A program made the position numbers and the translations under genes. From the NCBI GenBank assembly GCA_964489525.1, contig CAZAYY010000008.1, positions 62,001-126,000 on the forward strand: a DNA stretch of 64,000 nucleotides. Direction: 5' to 3'. The notes below the pieces were generated by a model. It did not search any database and had not been told where the DNA came from. It saw nothing but the letters and a program-made list of their open reading frames with translations. The DNA is from CAZAYY01 sp964489525 (GTDB lineage Bacteria; Chloroflexota; Anaerolineae; Anaerolineales; JABWBV01). This document shows, one piece after another, positions 7,927-17,940 of this stretch (position 1 is the first letter of the stretch; each line of letters opens with the position of its first letter).

Positions 7927-8571
7927 ATGCTTAAAAAATTCCGCGAACCTGTCAATGCCCTCACCCACCTGGGCGCTGCGGTTGCTGCAGTGCCTGGGCT
8001 GGTTTTGTTGTTGTACCTGGGGTGGGGAGAACCGGTTAAACAGGCTACCCTGGCGCTTTATGGGGTCAGCTTGGTGTTGATGTTCCTGGCCAGTGGTTTG
8101 TATCATATGGTTAAAAGTACGCCGCAGGTAATTTTAGGGCTGCGCAAGTTTGACCATTCGGCCATCTACCTGCTGATTGCCGGAACCTACACTCCGATTT
8201 GTTTTTATTACCTGGAAGGCGGCTGGCGTTGGGGGCTGCTGGGGGCAGTTTGGGCCATGGCCATCATCGGCATTGGCATCAAGCTGTTTATCATCAAAGC
8301 CCCCCGCTGGGTTACGGCAGGCATTTACCTGATCATGGGTTGGCTGGCGGTTGCAGCCGGCCAGGAAATTTTCCAGGCCCTCTCTCCGGCTGCCCTGGCC
8401 TGGCTGCTGGCAGGCGGGGTGTTTTTCACCATCGGTGCGGTGGTCTACATTACCAAATGGCCCAATTTTGTACCGAATGTGTTTGGTTTTCATGAACTGT
8501 GGCACATTTTCGTGATCCTGGGTGCACTCAGCCACTATATTCTGATTGCGGTTTTTGTTGCGCCAGGATAA
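7927..8571 (+). CDS. Hemolysin III / PAQR family membrane protein (TrhA-like)
   Basis: About 214 residues and seven hydrophobic helices, as in the family. Conserved features are EPVNALTHLGAA at the N-terminus, SGLYHMV, LRKFDHSAIYLLIAGTYTP and the C-terminal GFHELWHIFVILGALSHY, which contain the His/Asp residues of the proposed metal site. Bacterial members affect membrane energetics or lipid homeostasis; the hemolysin name is historical. ATG 7927 with AGAGG five bases upstream is preferred to GTG three bases earlier. Its stop codon is one base from that of convergent lysK, with no obvious terminator between them. Confidence 0.9.
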   Translation: MLKKFREPVNALTHLGAAVAAVPGLVLLLYLGWGEPVKQATLALYGVSLVLMFLASGLYHMVKSTPQVILGLRKFDHSAIYLLIAGTYTPICFYYLEGGWRWGLLGAVWAMAIIGIGIKLFIIKAPRWVTAGIYLIMGWLAVAAGQEIFQALSPAALAWLLAGGVFFTIGAVVYITKWPNFVPNVFGFHELWHIFVILGALSHYILIAVFVAPG

Positions 8572-8572
8572 C

Positions 8573-9640
8573 TTAAGCCTTCTGTGGAACAGCTAGCGTT
8601 TGCAGTACCCCGGTCAGCACCACCACTGCGCGCTGGTACTCTGCAATCGATATCCGTTCATCCGGGGTGTGGTCGAGTGCAGAATCACCAGGGCCATAAA
8701 CCACTGCCGGGCAGCCCCAAATGGGGGCAACGATGTTGCAGTCTGCCGTTCCGGTTTTATAAACAAAACCCGGACTACCCCCCACCGCCCGGATGCTGCT
8801 CAAAAAAGCCCGCACCAGCGGCGTGTTTTTTGAACTGGCCCAGGCTGGAACGGGGTGGCCCACTGGCTTCACTTCAGCCCCATCTGCCAGGTTTCTTAGC
8901 TGCTCGTACCAGGCCCCGGGGGAAATCTCCAGCGGCAGGCGGGCCCCCACCCGCAGGCGCGCCCACTGTTCAAACCCATCTCCACCCGATTCCAGCCCGC
9001 GCAGGCTGAGTAAAAGCTGGTCGAACACTTTTTCGCGCCCGGCGTTGAAGGCCGCCCCAAAAGCCTGCAGCCGGTTCCACAGCGCCACGGCGGCCTCACA
9101 GGCGGTTTCCCCGGCGTGGGCGGAATGGAACTCCGCCCGGCGCAGGGTAATGGCTGCCCAGGCGCTGCCTTTGTAGCCCAGCGCCACCCGCTCCCAGCGG
9201 TTCGGTTCTCCGATGATAGCGTAATCGGGCTGGTAAAGCGGGGCCACAAAGCGCGCCCCTTCTGAGTCGCGCTCTTCTTCCACCGCCCCAATCACCACAA
9301 ACTGCCAACCCTCCACGCTGCCAACCCGGGCAGCGGCATCCACAAAACAGGCCAACGGGCCTTTGGCGTCCACCGTGCCGCGTCCGTGCAGGATGTCGCC
9401 TTCCTGGCGCACCAGAATCTCACCCGGAAAGGTATCAATATGCCCGAGCAGCACAATTTGCCGTGGGCCGCTGCCCATCACACCCACCGCGTTGCCAGCC
9501 TCATCGCGATAGGCCTGGTCGAAGCCCAGTGTGTGCATCCGGCCTACCAGCCACTCCACGGCTTCTTTTTCTTGTCCTGAAGGGCTGTAGCGCGCAACCA
9601 GGCCGGCCAGGGTTGCAGCATCGGGGGCAGGCGCATGCAT
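8573..9640 (-). CDS. lysK: [LysW]-lysine / [LysW]-ornithine hydrolase (M20 metallopeptidase)
   Basis: Releases the finished amino acid (ornithine or lysine) from the LysW carrier by cleaving the isopeptide bond. The 355-residue M20-type protein has metal ligands in GHIDTFPG, GTVDAKGPL and EEERDSEGA, plus GEPN. It is the last gene of the arg/lys carrier operon, 16 bp after lysJ. ATG at 9640 with GGGTGG upstream fits; the open frame upstream of it runs into lysJ. Whether it acts on ornithine, lysine or both cannot be read from the sequence, but linkage to argG and argH favours ornithine. Confidence 0.88.
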   Translation of the reverse strand: MHAPAPDAATLAGLVARYSPSGQEKEAVEWLVGRMHTLGFDQAYRDEAGNAVGVMGSGPRQIVLLGHIDTFPGEILVRQEGDILHGRGTVDAKGPLACFVDAAARVGSVEGWQFVVIGAVEEERDSEGARFVAPLYQPDYAIIGEPNRWERVALGYKGSAWAAITLRRAEFHSAHAGETACEAAVALWNRLQAFGAAFNAGREKVFDQLLLSLRGLESGGDGFEQWARLRVGARLPLEISPGAWYEQLRNLADGAEVKPVGHPVPAWASSKNTPLVRAFLSSIRAVGGSPGFVYKTGTADCNIVAPIWGCPAVVYGPGDSALDHTPDERISIAEYQRAVVVLTGVLQTLAVPQKA

Positions 9641-9656
9641 GGCAGTTTCCACCCGT

Positions 9657-10838
9657 TTATTCCCCGGTTCCCAGCGGCTCAGCCAGCACCTCTGCAATCG
9701 CTTCTACCAACTGGTCGAGCTGCTCGTACGAAATTACCAGCGGCGGCAGCAGGCGCAGCACAGTCAGCCCGGCATTCAAGGCAATGATTCTTTTGGCCTG
9801 AAGGGCTTTGAGGTATGGGGTCACCTTTTGCTTGAGTTCAACCCCTACCATCAACCCCAGGCCGCGCACTTCGCGCACCAGGGGTGAATTTACCTGGCGC
9901 AGTTTTTCAACCAGGTAAGCGCCTTTGGCGGCAGCCTGGCCGGGCAGGTCTTCATTTTCGATAACCTCCAGGGCAGCCAGGGCGGCGGCGCAGGCCAGGG
10001 GGTTGCCCCCAAAGGTAGAGCCGTGCGCTCCGGGGGTGAGGTTTTTCACCTGCGGCCCAATCAGCACTGCCCCCATCGGAAAGCCACCCGCCAGCGATTT
10101 GGCGCAGCACAGCAGGTCGGGGGTGACGCCGCTGTGCTGCACGGCGAACAATTTGCCAGTGCGCCCAAACCCGCTCTGGATTTCATCCACAATCAGCAGT
10201 ACCCCCCGTTCGCAGCAAATTTCGCGAGCCGCCTGGATGTAAGCCGGGTCGGCAGGGTATACGCCGCCTTCTCCCTGCACCACTTCGAGCAAGACAGCGG
10301 CGGTGTTTTCACTGACGGCCTGGGCGAGGGCTTCGGGGTTGTTGTAGGGCACATGGCTGAAGCCGGGCACCAACGGCTCGAACCCGTCGCGGTATTTTTT
10401 GTTGTGGGTGGCCGAGAGCGCGCCATAGGTGCGCCCATGAAAGGCCCGCATGGCGGCAACCACCTCGGTGCGTCCCGTGGAGAGGCGGGCGAATTTGAGG
10501 CTGGCTTCTACGGCTTCGGTGCCCGAATTGCAGAAAAAGACCCGATCTAAGCCCTCCACCAACCCGGCCATTTTTTGCATCAGGGCAGCGCGCTTGTCGT
10601 TGGGAAAAGATTCGAACAGGGTAATCAGGGTATTGGCCTGTTCGGCCAGGGCTGCGGCCACTTTGGGGTGGGCGTGCCCCAGGTTGGCCACGCCGTGCCC
10701 GGAGGCGCAGTCCAGGTAGGCGTTGCCTTCGGCATCCCACAGCGTGGCGCCAGAACCGCGCACGAACACCAGCGGCTGCTTGGCATACACGCCCGCGCCG
10801 TGGCGGTTTTCAATATCGATGATTTCTTGTGTGTTCAT
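9657..10838 (-). CDS. lysJ: [LysW]-glutamate/aminoadipate semialdehyde transaminase
   Basis: PLP enzyme that transaminates the carrier-bound semialdehyde to carrier-bound ornithine (or lysine). 393 residues, class III aminotransferase fold: substrate-binding YLDCASGHGVANLGHAHP, cofactor Asp in LLIVDEIQSGFGRTG and the Schiff-base Lys in CCAKSLAGGFPMG. It corresponds to ArgD in the acetylated pathway. Its start overlaps the lysZ stop by 4 bp, indicating translational coupling. Confidence 0.9.
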   Translation of the reverse strand: MNTQEIIDIENRHGAGVYAKQPLVFVRGSGATLWDAEGNAYLDCASGHGVANLGHAHPKVAAALAEQANTLITLFESFPNDKRAALMQKMAGLVEGLDRVFFCNSGTEAVEASLKFARLSTGRTEVVAAMRAFHGRTYGALSATHNKKYRDGFEPLVPGFSHVPYNNPEALAQAVSENTAAVLLEVVQGEGGVYPADPAYIQAAREICCERGVLLIVDEIQSGFGRTGKLFAVQHSGVTPDLLCCAKSLAGGFPMGAVLIGPQVKNLTPGAHGSTFGGNPLACAAALAALEVIENEDLPGQAAAKGAYLVEKLRQVNSPLVREVRGLGLMVGVELKQKVTPYLKALQAKRIIALNAGLTVLRLLPPLVISYEQLDQLVEAIAEVLAEPLGTGE

Positions 10839-11656
10839 GCAATTACCGTCCCATGCCCATGTAGACCATTCGAAATTGGATTTTGGACGCGCCCATCGGC
10901 GATAATCACCCGTCCGACGCCGCCTTGCAGCGCTTCTTCAGCGCCGAGAATTTTCTTTTTCATGCGTCCCTGGGCAATTTCCAGGGCAGCGGGCAGCTGG
11001 CTTTGGGGCAGGCTGCCGATGAGCGAGAATTCATCGGGAAAATTTCTCAACAATCCTGGCACAGCCGTGAGCAGCAGCAGGGTTTCTGCTTTCAGGGCTG
11101 CCGCAACCATGGCAGCGGCCCTGTCGGCATCCACGTTCAGGGCTTCCCCGGACTGGCTGACTGCCAGCGGTGCAATCACGGGCAGGCAGCCAGCCGCGAG
11201 CAGGCTGTGGAGCAGCCCGGCTTCAACCCGCTCGATTTTTCCTGTGTAATCGTCGCGAATCATTTTGCGTTTGCCATTTTCAACGCTTTGAATGGCTTCT
11301 TTGCGGGTGGCCTGCATCAGCCGGCCATCCAGGCCGCTTAGCCCGAAGGCATTCACGCCCAGGCTTTGCAGCTGCTCTACCAGCAGGGTGTTCACTTTGC
11401 CGTTGACCGCCATGCTGAAGATTTCCAGGGTTTTACGGTCGGTATAGCGCGAGGTGTAGCCGGAGGGCGAGGTGATGAAACGCGGCGGCGTGCCGAGCGC
11501 TTCACCCAGGGCAGTGGCCTCTGCCGAACCGCCGTGCACCAGTACAAGCTGGCGGCCCTGGGTCAACAAGGTTGCGACATCGGCACAGATGGCCGAGAAA
11601 TCCACGCCTTCTGTGCCGCCGAGTTTAACCACAATCATGGGTTGGGTTTCTGTCAT
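10835..11656 (-). CDS. lysZ: [LysW]-glutamate/aminoadipate kinase (ArgB-like)
   Basis: Phosphorylates the side-chain carboxylate of the LysW-bound amino acid. 273 residues of the amino-acid kinase fold: IVVKLGGTEGVDF at the N-terminus, the glycine-rich LVHGGSAEATALGE, NVDADRAAAMVAAAL and TAVPGLL near the nucleotide site. It replaces acetylglutamate kinase in the operon. It is 16 bp downstream of lysY and overlaps lysJ by 4 bp. Confidence 0.9.
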   Translation of the reverse strand: MTETQPMIVVKLGGTEGVDFSAICADVATLLTQGRQLVLVHGGSAEATALGEALGTPPRFITSPSGYTSRYTDRKTLEIFSMAVNGKVNTLLVEQLQSLGVNAFGLSGLDGRLMQATRKEAIQSVENGKRKMIRDDYTGKIERVEAGLLHSLLAAGCLPVIAPLAVSQSGEALNVDADRAAAMVAAALKAETLLLLTAVPGLLRNFPDEFSLIGSLPQSQLPAALEIAQGRMKKKILGAEEALQGGVGRVIIADGRVQNPISNGLHGHGTVIA

Positions 11657-11672
11657 GGTGCTTTCCTTTGGG

Positions 11673-12707
11673 TTAAATCGGGTGCAGCCCGGAAAACGCC
11701 AGGCCGGTGGTTTCGTCCAGGCCGAGCATCAGGTTCAGGCACTGCACAGCCGAACCCGCTGCGCCTTTCATCAGGTTGTCAATGGCGCACATGGCGACCA
11801 CATGCTGGTTGGGTTCGTCCAGGTCAAACCCCAGGTCGGCATAATTCGAGCCAGCCAGAATTTTGGGTTCGGGAACCCGGTAGATGCCGCGCTGTTCTTT
11901 TACGATGCGGATGAACGGGTTTTCGTTGGCAGCAGCCCGGTAGGTTTTCCACAAGTCTTTGGTGGTGACCCCGGGTTGGACCGTGGCGTGGGCTGTGGCC
12001 AGCACGCCACGCACCAGATCCACGGAGGTCATGGTCAGGGATACGCGGCTCACACCCATTTCTTGAATCACTTCAGCGGTATGGCGGTGGCCAAAAGGGG
12101 AAAAGGTGCGAATGACCGAAGACCGTTCCGGGTGGTGCGAACCAGGGTTGCCTTCAGCGCCGCCTTCGGAAGAGCCGACTTTGATTTCCAAAATCAGGGG
12201 GGTGGTCTGGTTCAGCAGCCCGGCCTTCACCAGGGGCAGCAGGGCCAGGTTGCTGGCAGTGGCGTTGCAGCCCACCCCGCTCACATAGCTGGCCGTGGCA
12301 ATTTCTGCGCGGTGCAGTTCGGGCAAACCGTAGACAAACTTCCCCAGCCATTCGGGGGCAGCGTGGGCTTCGCCGTACCAGCGCTGGTAGGTTTGTGGGT
12401 CTTTCAGCCGGAAATCGGCCGAGAGGTCAATAATCTTTGGGGCGAGGGACGCATAGTGGGCAATATTTTTCTGAGCCTGTCCGTGCGGTAAAGCCAGAAA
12501 GAGCACATCCACCGGCGCTAGCTGGGCGGGGTCGCTGAATTTGAGCGTGGTGCGCTTGCGCAAATTGGGGTGCACCTGGTAGACATATTCCCCCAGGTGG
12601 GAGCGCGAGGTTACCTGTTGGATTTCAACCTGCGGGTGCTCCAGGAGCAGGCGCAGCAGTTCGCCACCACCATACCCGGACCCGCCAACAATCGAAACAG
12701 TGGTCAT
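11673..12707 (-). CDS. lysY: [LysW]-glutamyl/aminoadipyl phosphate reductase (ArgC-like)
   Basis: Reduces the carrier-bound acyl phosphate to the semialdehyde with NADPH. 344 residues: Rossmann start VSIVGGSGYGGGELLRLL, FLALPHGQA, catalytic cysteine in SGVGCNATASNLAL and the conserved FSPFGHRHTAEV (catalytic His). Same length and layout as ArgC. It sits between lysX and lysZ with short gaps of 9 and 16 bp. Confidence 0.92.
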   Translation of the reverse strand: MTTVSIVGGSGYGGGELLRLLLEHPQVEIQQVTSRSHLGEYVYQVHPNLRKRTTLKFSDPAQLAPVDVLFLALPHGQAQKNIAHYASLAPKIIDLSADFRLKDPQTYQRWYGEAHAAPEWLGKFVYGLPELHRAEIATASYVSGVGCNATASNLALLPLVKAGLLNQTTPLILEIKVGSSEGGAEGNPGSHHPERSSVIRTFSPFGHRHTAEVIQEMGVSRVSLTMTSVDLVRGVLATAHATVQPGVTTKDLWKTYRAAANENPFIRIVKEQRGIYRVPEPKILAGSNYADLGFDLDEPNQHVVAMCAIDNLMKGAAGSAVQCLNLMLGLDETTGLAFSGLHPI

Positions 12708-12716
12708 CGTTTCTCC

Positions 12717-13583
12717 TTATTTTTGGACAGCATGGATGACATACTGCACAATTTCATCGGCAATATTCACACCGCTGATGGGTTGGGCGGTGTGGAATTC
12801 CATGGTGTGGTTAATTTCGTTCACCACCAGCCCTTTTTCTGGGTGTTCTACCAGGTCTACCGCTAAAACCCCGCCGCCCACCGCCGCAGCAGCCCGCAGG
12901 CACAGGCCTTCAACATCCGGGGTGATTGGGCAAGGCTCACCCTCGCCGCCCCGGGCTGTGTTGGTAATCCAGTGTTCGGATTTGCGGTAAATGGCCGCCA
13001 GCACACGCTCGCCCACCACAATGGCACGGATGTCGCGCCCGGGTTTCTTAATGAATTCCTGGATGTAAAAAACCGAATGCTGCACAGAGCCCAGGGTGGC
13101 TTTGTGTTCCAACACGGCTTCAGCGGAGTCCCGGTCGTTAATTTTGGCCAGAAGCCGCCCCCAGGATCCCACCACGGGTTTGAGCACCACAGGGTAACCG
13201 AACTGCTCAATGGCTTCCAGCGCGGCCTCCGGTGAGAAGGCCACCTTGTTGCGGGGTTGCGGCACGCCAGCGCGAGCCAGCATGGCGCTGGTGGTGAGCT
13301 TGTCGCCGCAAATTTCGGCAACGGCGGCGGTGTTCACTGTGGGCACGCCCCAGGCGTTGAGCATTCTCAGGGCATACAACCCGCTGTTGTAGCTGATGGA
13401 GCGTTCCAGGACTGCATCAAACGCTCGCCAGGGAGTTGGGTCATCCAGGTCGAAATGAATGACCCGGTCATCCAGGCGGACATAATCCAGGCCGCGTTTT
13501 TCCATCGCAGCGAAAATCCATTTTTCTTCGACGCGCACGCGAGAGTATAGAACGCCGATTCGCAGCCGTTTATTTACGAGCAT
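12717..13583 (-). CDS. lysX: LysW--amino acid ligase, ATP-grasp (LysX/ArgX)
   Basis: Joins the alpha-amino group of glutamate or 2-aminoadipate to the C-terminal Glu of LysW using ATP. The 288-residue RimK-type ATP-grasp protein shows YPVVLKPVVGSWGRLL, YIQEFIKKPGRDIR and the metal-binding LVVNEINHTMEF. ATG at 13583 lies 4 bp after the LysW stop codon, and the longer open frame upstream only shadows lysW and argH. Specificity (ArgX for Glu, LysX for aminoadipate) cannot be decided by eye; context favours Glu. Confidence 0.9.
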   Translation of the reverse strand: MLVNKRLRIGVLYSRVRVEEKWIFAAMEKRGLDYVRLDDRVIHFDLDDPTPWRAFDAVLERSISYNSGLYALRMLNAWGVPTVNTAAVAEICGDKLTTSAMLARAGVPQPRNKVAFSPEAALEAIEQFGYPVVLKPVVGSWGRLLAKINDRDSAEAVLEHKATLGSVQHSVFYIQEFIKKPGRDIRAIVVGERVLAAIYRKSEHWITNTARGGEGEPCPITPDVEGLCLRAAAAVGGGVLAVDLVEHPEKGLVVNEINHTMEFHTAQPISGVNIADEIVQYVIHAVQK

Positions 13584-13587
13584 AGGG

Positions 13588-13735
13588 TTATTCGCCCCAA
13601 TCTTCTTGTTCCATGGGGGCCAGTTCGAGGGTGACCGGGTCGAGCGAAATGACCTCAAGGTCGACACCGCAGTCGGGGCAGACGATAATTTCGCCTGCTT
13701 CAGTGGCGGGGTCCAGGGAAAACTCGGCAGCACAT

Positions 13736-13755
<20 letters not shown>
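13588..13755 (-). CDS. lysW: Amino-group carrier protein LysW
   Basis: A 55-residue acidic carrier whose C-terminal Glu is loaded with substrate by LysX. It has the two zinc-binding pairs CPEC and CPDC and the diagnostic C-terminus EDWGE. Zinc-stabilised N-terminal fold with an acidic tail is the family pattern. ATG at 13755 with GGAGAAAA upstream is chosen; it overlaps the argH 3' end by 20 bp. The small size makes it easy to miss, but it is decisive for the pathway call. Confidence 0.93.
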
Positions 13756-15133
<1,378 letters not shown>

Positions 15134-15149
15134 GGCTGGCTCCTTTTGG

Positions 15150-16421
15150 CTAGTCGCGTTTAAAGCGGCTGTAGTCTGGCTTGGGCATGTTGATGCCAGA
15201 CACAGGCAGGTTGTTAAGCGCACGCACTTTTAAGGAAAGGCCGTACAGGTGAATGAAACCTTCGGCGTCCGATTGGTCGTAAACGTCCTCCTGGCCAAAG
15301 GTGGCAAAATCTTCGCGATACAGGCTGAATTTGCTCTTGCGCCCGGCCACAATGATGTTGCCTCTAAATAACTTGAGCCGCACGGTGCCGGTTACCGGGC
15401 CCTGGGTGCTGTCCACAAAGGCTGCCAGCGCCTCGCGCAAGGGTGTGAACCACAGGCCGTTGTAGATCAGCTCGGCATATTTCAAAGCCACAATATCCTT
15501 GAAATGCATGGTTTCGTGGTCAATCACCAGGGATTCCAACTCGCGATGGGCAGCCATCAAAATGGAGCCGCCAGGGGTTTCATAAACCCCGTGCGACTTC
15601 ATGCCCACCAACCGGTTTTCCACAAGGTCCACCCGGCCAACCCCATGGGCGCCGCCAATTTTGTTCAGGTAGCCAATTAAGGATGCCGGCGACATCCTTT
15701 CGCCGTTCACGGCAACGGGGGTGCCCGATTCAAATTCAATTTCTACATAGGTAGGTCTTTCAGGGGCATTTTCAGGGGCAGCGCTGATCTGGTACATGGG
15801 TTCTTCAGGTTCGTTCCAGGGGTTTTCCAGCAGCCCGCCTTCGTGGGAGATGTGCCACAAGTTGGAGTCGCGGCTGTAAATGGATTTGACGGTGGCAGTG
15901 ACCGGGATGTTGTAGCGCGCTGCGTAGGCAATGGCATCTTCGCGGGAGCGAATGTCCCACTCTCGCCACGGGGCAATAATTTTTAAGCGGGGGTCCAGGG
16001 CCATCACCGTTAGCTCAAAGCGCACCTGGGCGTTGCCTTTGCCGGTTGCGCCGGGTGCCCCGTCATCGGCGCCAAACTGGTGGGCAACATCCACCAGGTG
16101 GGCGGCAATCAGGGGCCGGGCGACGGATGTCCCCAGGAGGTATTTTCGTTCGTACACTGCGCCCGCTTTGAGCATGGGGAACAGGTAATCTGTCGCCAGC
16201 TCTTCTTTCATATCATGTAAGACGAAGTGGCTGGCGCCGCTGGCAAGGGCTTTGCCTTCCAGCATCGATAGGTCTTCATCGCTTTGCCCCAGGTCCGCAC
16301 AAAAGCAAATGACCTCACAGCCATAATTTTCCTTCAGCCAGGGCACAATGACGGAGGTGTCCAGCCCGCCCGAATAAGCCAGGACAACCTTTTTCACTTG
16401 GGGTGTGGTTTTTGTTTGCAT
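15150..16421 (-). CDS. argG: Argininosuccinate synthase
   Basis: Condenses citrulline and aspartate with ATP. 423 residues: PP-loop VVLAYSGGLDTSVIVPWL, ATGKGNAQVRFELT, SRDSNLWHISHEGG and GRVDLVENRLVGMKSHGVYE. First gene of the carrier-protein arginine operon, 16 bp ahead of argH. ATG 16421 is preceded by GAGGAG. Upstream lies a leader with an Arg-rich peptide and an intrinsic terminator, suggesting that the whole operon is controlled by attenuation. Confidence 0.97.
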   Translation of the reverse strand: MQTKTTPQVKKVVLAYSGGLDTSVIVPWLKENYGCEVICFCADLGQSDEDLSMLEGKALASGASHFVLHDMKEELATDYLFPMLKAGAVYERKYLLGTSVARPLIAAHLVDVAHQFGADDGAPGATGKGNAQVRFELTVMALDPRLKIIAPWREWDIRSREDAIAYAARYNIPVTATVKSIYSRDSNLWHISHEGGLLENPWNEPEEPMYQISAAPENAPERPTYVEIEFESGTPVAVNGERMSPASLIGYLNKIGGAHGVGRVDLVENRLVGMKSHGVYETPGGSILMAAHRELESLVIDHETMHFKDIVALKYAELIYNGLWFTPLREALAAFVDSTQGPVTGTVRLKLFRGNIIVAGRKSKFSLYREDFATFGQEDVYDQSDAEGFIHLYGLSLKVRALNNLPVSGINMPKPDYSRFKRD

Positions 16422-16438
16422 GCGAACTCCTCTATATC

Positions 16439-16471
16439 AAAAAATAAAGCCCTTCTCCGAGAAGAAGGGCT
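16439..16471 (-). terminator. Attenuator terminator in the argG leader
   Basis: On the minus strand a perfect 9-bp stem AGCCCTTCT/AGAAGGGCT (16463-16471 with 16448-16456) is followed by TTATTTTTT, ending about 18 bases before the argG start. Its 5' part can instead pair with TCCGAGAAG at 16539-16547 (nine Watson-Crick pairs with 16456-16464), an antiterminator. Confidence 0.82.
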
Positions 16472-16515
16472 TGTAATCACAATTGGAATGAACGATCTAT
16501 ACCTGGTTTGCTGGG

Positions 16516-16599
16516 TCATCCAATGTTGAGCACCCGTACTTCTCGGACAGAAGCCGGCTGCTTACGACGGGAGCGAGGGAACTCAAAGGCTGAAACCAT
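16516..16599 (-). CDS. Arg-containing leader peptide of the arginine operon (putative)
   Basis: A 27-codon frame from ATG 16599 to TGA 16516-16518 includes F-P-R-S-R-R-K-Q and V-R-E-V-R: five Arg codons (CGC, CGT, CGT, CGA, CGG). The Arg-Ser-Arg-Arg codons form one arm of a protector hairpin (CCCGT with ACGGG) and the antiterminator segment lies inside the later codons, as in trp-type attenuators. No Shine-Dalgarno is visible. The predicted transcript start is only one to three bases before the ATG, so translation would be leaderless. Function is inferred. Confidence 0.5.
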   Translation of the reverse strand: MVSAFEFPRSRRKQPASVREVRVLNIG

Positions 16600-16607
16600 T
16601 GGGCGCA

Positions 16608-16636
16608 AGTTTACTTGTTTGAGGGGAATCTGTCAA
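16608..16636 (-). promoter_or_regulatory. Promoter of the arginine operon leader
   Basis: TTGACA (16631-16636), 17-bp spacer, TAAACT (16608-16613) on the minus strand, directly after the stop of the upstream CorC-like gene. It matches the metG leader promoter in both hexamers and spacing. Confidence 0.82.
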
Positions 16637-16638
16637 GG

Positions 16639-17940
16639 TCAATTTTGTTCTTGTGTAACCAAAACTTTATCCACCCGGTAGCCATCCATGTCCACTACTT
16701 CAAAACGCCAGTTTTGCCAGTGAATCACATCTCCGGTGGAAGGAATGTGCCCAATTTCCGACATGAGCATTCCCCCGAGAGTCTCATAGCCCACCTCTTC
16801 TTCTTCGGGCAGGTTGTCTAAATCCAACAAATCGCGCAGTTCTTCTGTGGACAAGGTTCCCGAAAGCAGGTAAGAGCCATCCTCACGCTCGACAATTTCA
16901 CTATCGTACACCTTATCGTCCATTGTGGGAATGTCCCCAACAATGGCTTCAAGGATATCATTGATGGTCACCAGGCCAATCAATCCGCCAAATTCGTCAA
17001 TGACCAGGGCCAGGTGACTTTTCTTTTCGCGTAAATATTCCAGCAGGCGAAGCGCAGGCATGGCTTCGGGGATGAACAACGCGGGTTGGATGATGGATTC
17101 CAAATCCAGGGGTTCGCAGGCCTGTTGTTGGGCAAACAGGTCCTTTACCTGGATGATGCCCAACACCTCATCCGGGCTGCCGTTGCACACCGGGAAGCGG
17201 GAATAGCCAGAGTCTACAATTTTTTGAAGGTTAACTTCAGGGGAGTTTTGAATATCCAGCAGAACGATATCGGTTCGATACACCATCAGCGAGCTGGCCC
17301 GGCGGTCTCCTAATCGAAAAACGCGTTCCACAATCTCCTGCTCGGTTTCTTCGAATACCCCAAGCTGGGCGCCCTGGACAATCATCATCTTGATTTCTTC
17401 TTCGGTGACTTCGGGGTCGCTGGATGGCTTGATTCCCAAAATGCGCAGCACGACTTCTGTAGACCCGCTCAAGAACGAAACAATTGGGGAAGCCAGGCGC
17501 GAGAGCGTATTCATTGGGGCAGCAATTCTGGAGGAGATGGATTCGGCGTTATTGAGCGCAACCCGCTTGGGCACCAGTTCGCCAATGATGAGCGAAAGAA
17601 AGGTGATGACAATGACCACAATCCCAACCGCCAGGGCATTGGCATACTCAGCCAACCATGGGATGGGTTCCAGCAGGCTGGCAAGAGATTGGGCAATGGT
17701 GGCCCCACCGAATGCACCGCTGAGGATGCCAATCAGGGTGATGCCAACCTGGATGGTGGACAAAAATCGGCTTGGGTCTTGTGAAAGGGCGAGTGCAGCT
17801 TCTGCACCTTTGTCGCCATCTTCGGCGCGCTGCTGCAGCCGGGTTTTTCTGGCAGAGACCACCGCCATCTCAGACAATGCAAACAGGCCGTTGATGCTAA
17901 TTAACAAAAGAACAATCAGGATTTCAGGCAATATACCCAT
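16639..17940 (-). CDS. CNNM/CorC-HlyC family membrane protein with CBS pair
   Basis: 433 residues. An N-terminal DUF21/CNNM membrane domain (about residues 1-190, several helices, with the conserved GELVPKRVALNNAE) is followed by two CBS domains (about 205-325; YRTDIVLLDI, DEFGGLIGLVTINDILEAIVG) and a C-terminal CorC_HlyC domain (about 345-430). Family members are implicated in magnesium/cobalt efflux or in membrane stress; hemolysin is a historical label. It appears to be a single gene, with a TATAAT at 17997-18002 (minus strand) as a possible -10. Confidence 0.9.
   Translation of the reverse strand: MGILPEILIVLLLISINGLFALSEMAVVSARKTRLQQRAEDGDKGAEAALALSQDPSRFLSTIQVGITLIGILSGAFGGATIAQSLASLLEPIPWLAEYANALAVGIVVIVITFLSLIIGELVPKRVALNNAESISSRIAAPMNTLSRLASPIVSFLSGSTEVVLRILGIKPSSDPEVTEEEIKMMIVQGAQLGVFEETEQEIVERVFRLGDRRASSLMVYRTDIVLLDIQNSPEVNLQKIVDSGYSRFPVCNGSPDEVLGIIQVKDLFAQQQACEPLDLESIIQPALFIPEAMPALRLLEYLREKKSHLALVIDEFGGLIGLVTINDILEAIVGDIPTMDDKVYDSEIVEREDGSYLLSGTLSTEELRDLLDLDNLPEEEEVGYETLGGMLMSEIGHIPSTGDVIHWQNWRFEVVDMDGYRVDKVLVTQEQN

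Noticed and set aside
16439..16636. T-box or SAM riboswitch ahead of argG
   Set aside because: The T-box antiterminator consensus (GGTGGNACCGCG-like) and SAM-I core motifs are absent. A segment resembling the E. coli 6S RNA apical stem (GTCCGAGAAG) is too short to support 6S RNA.
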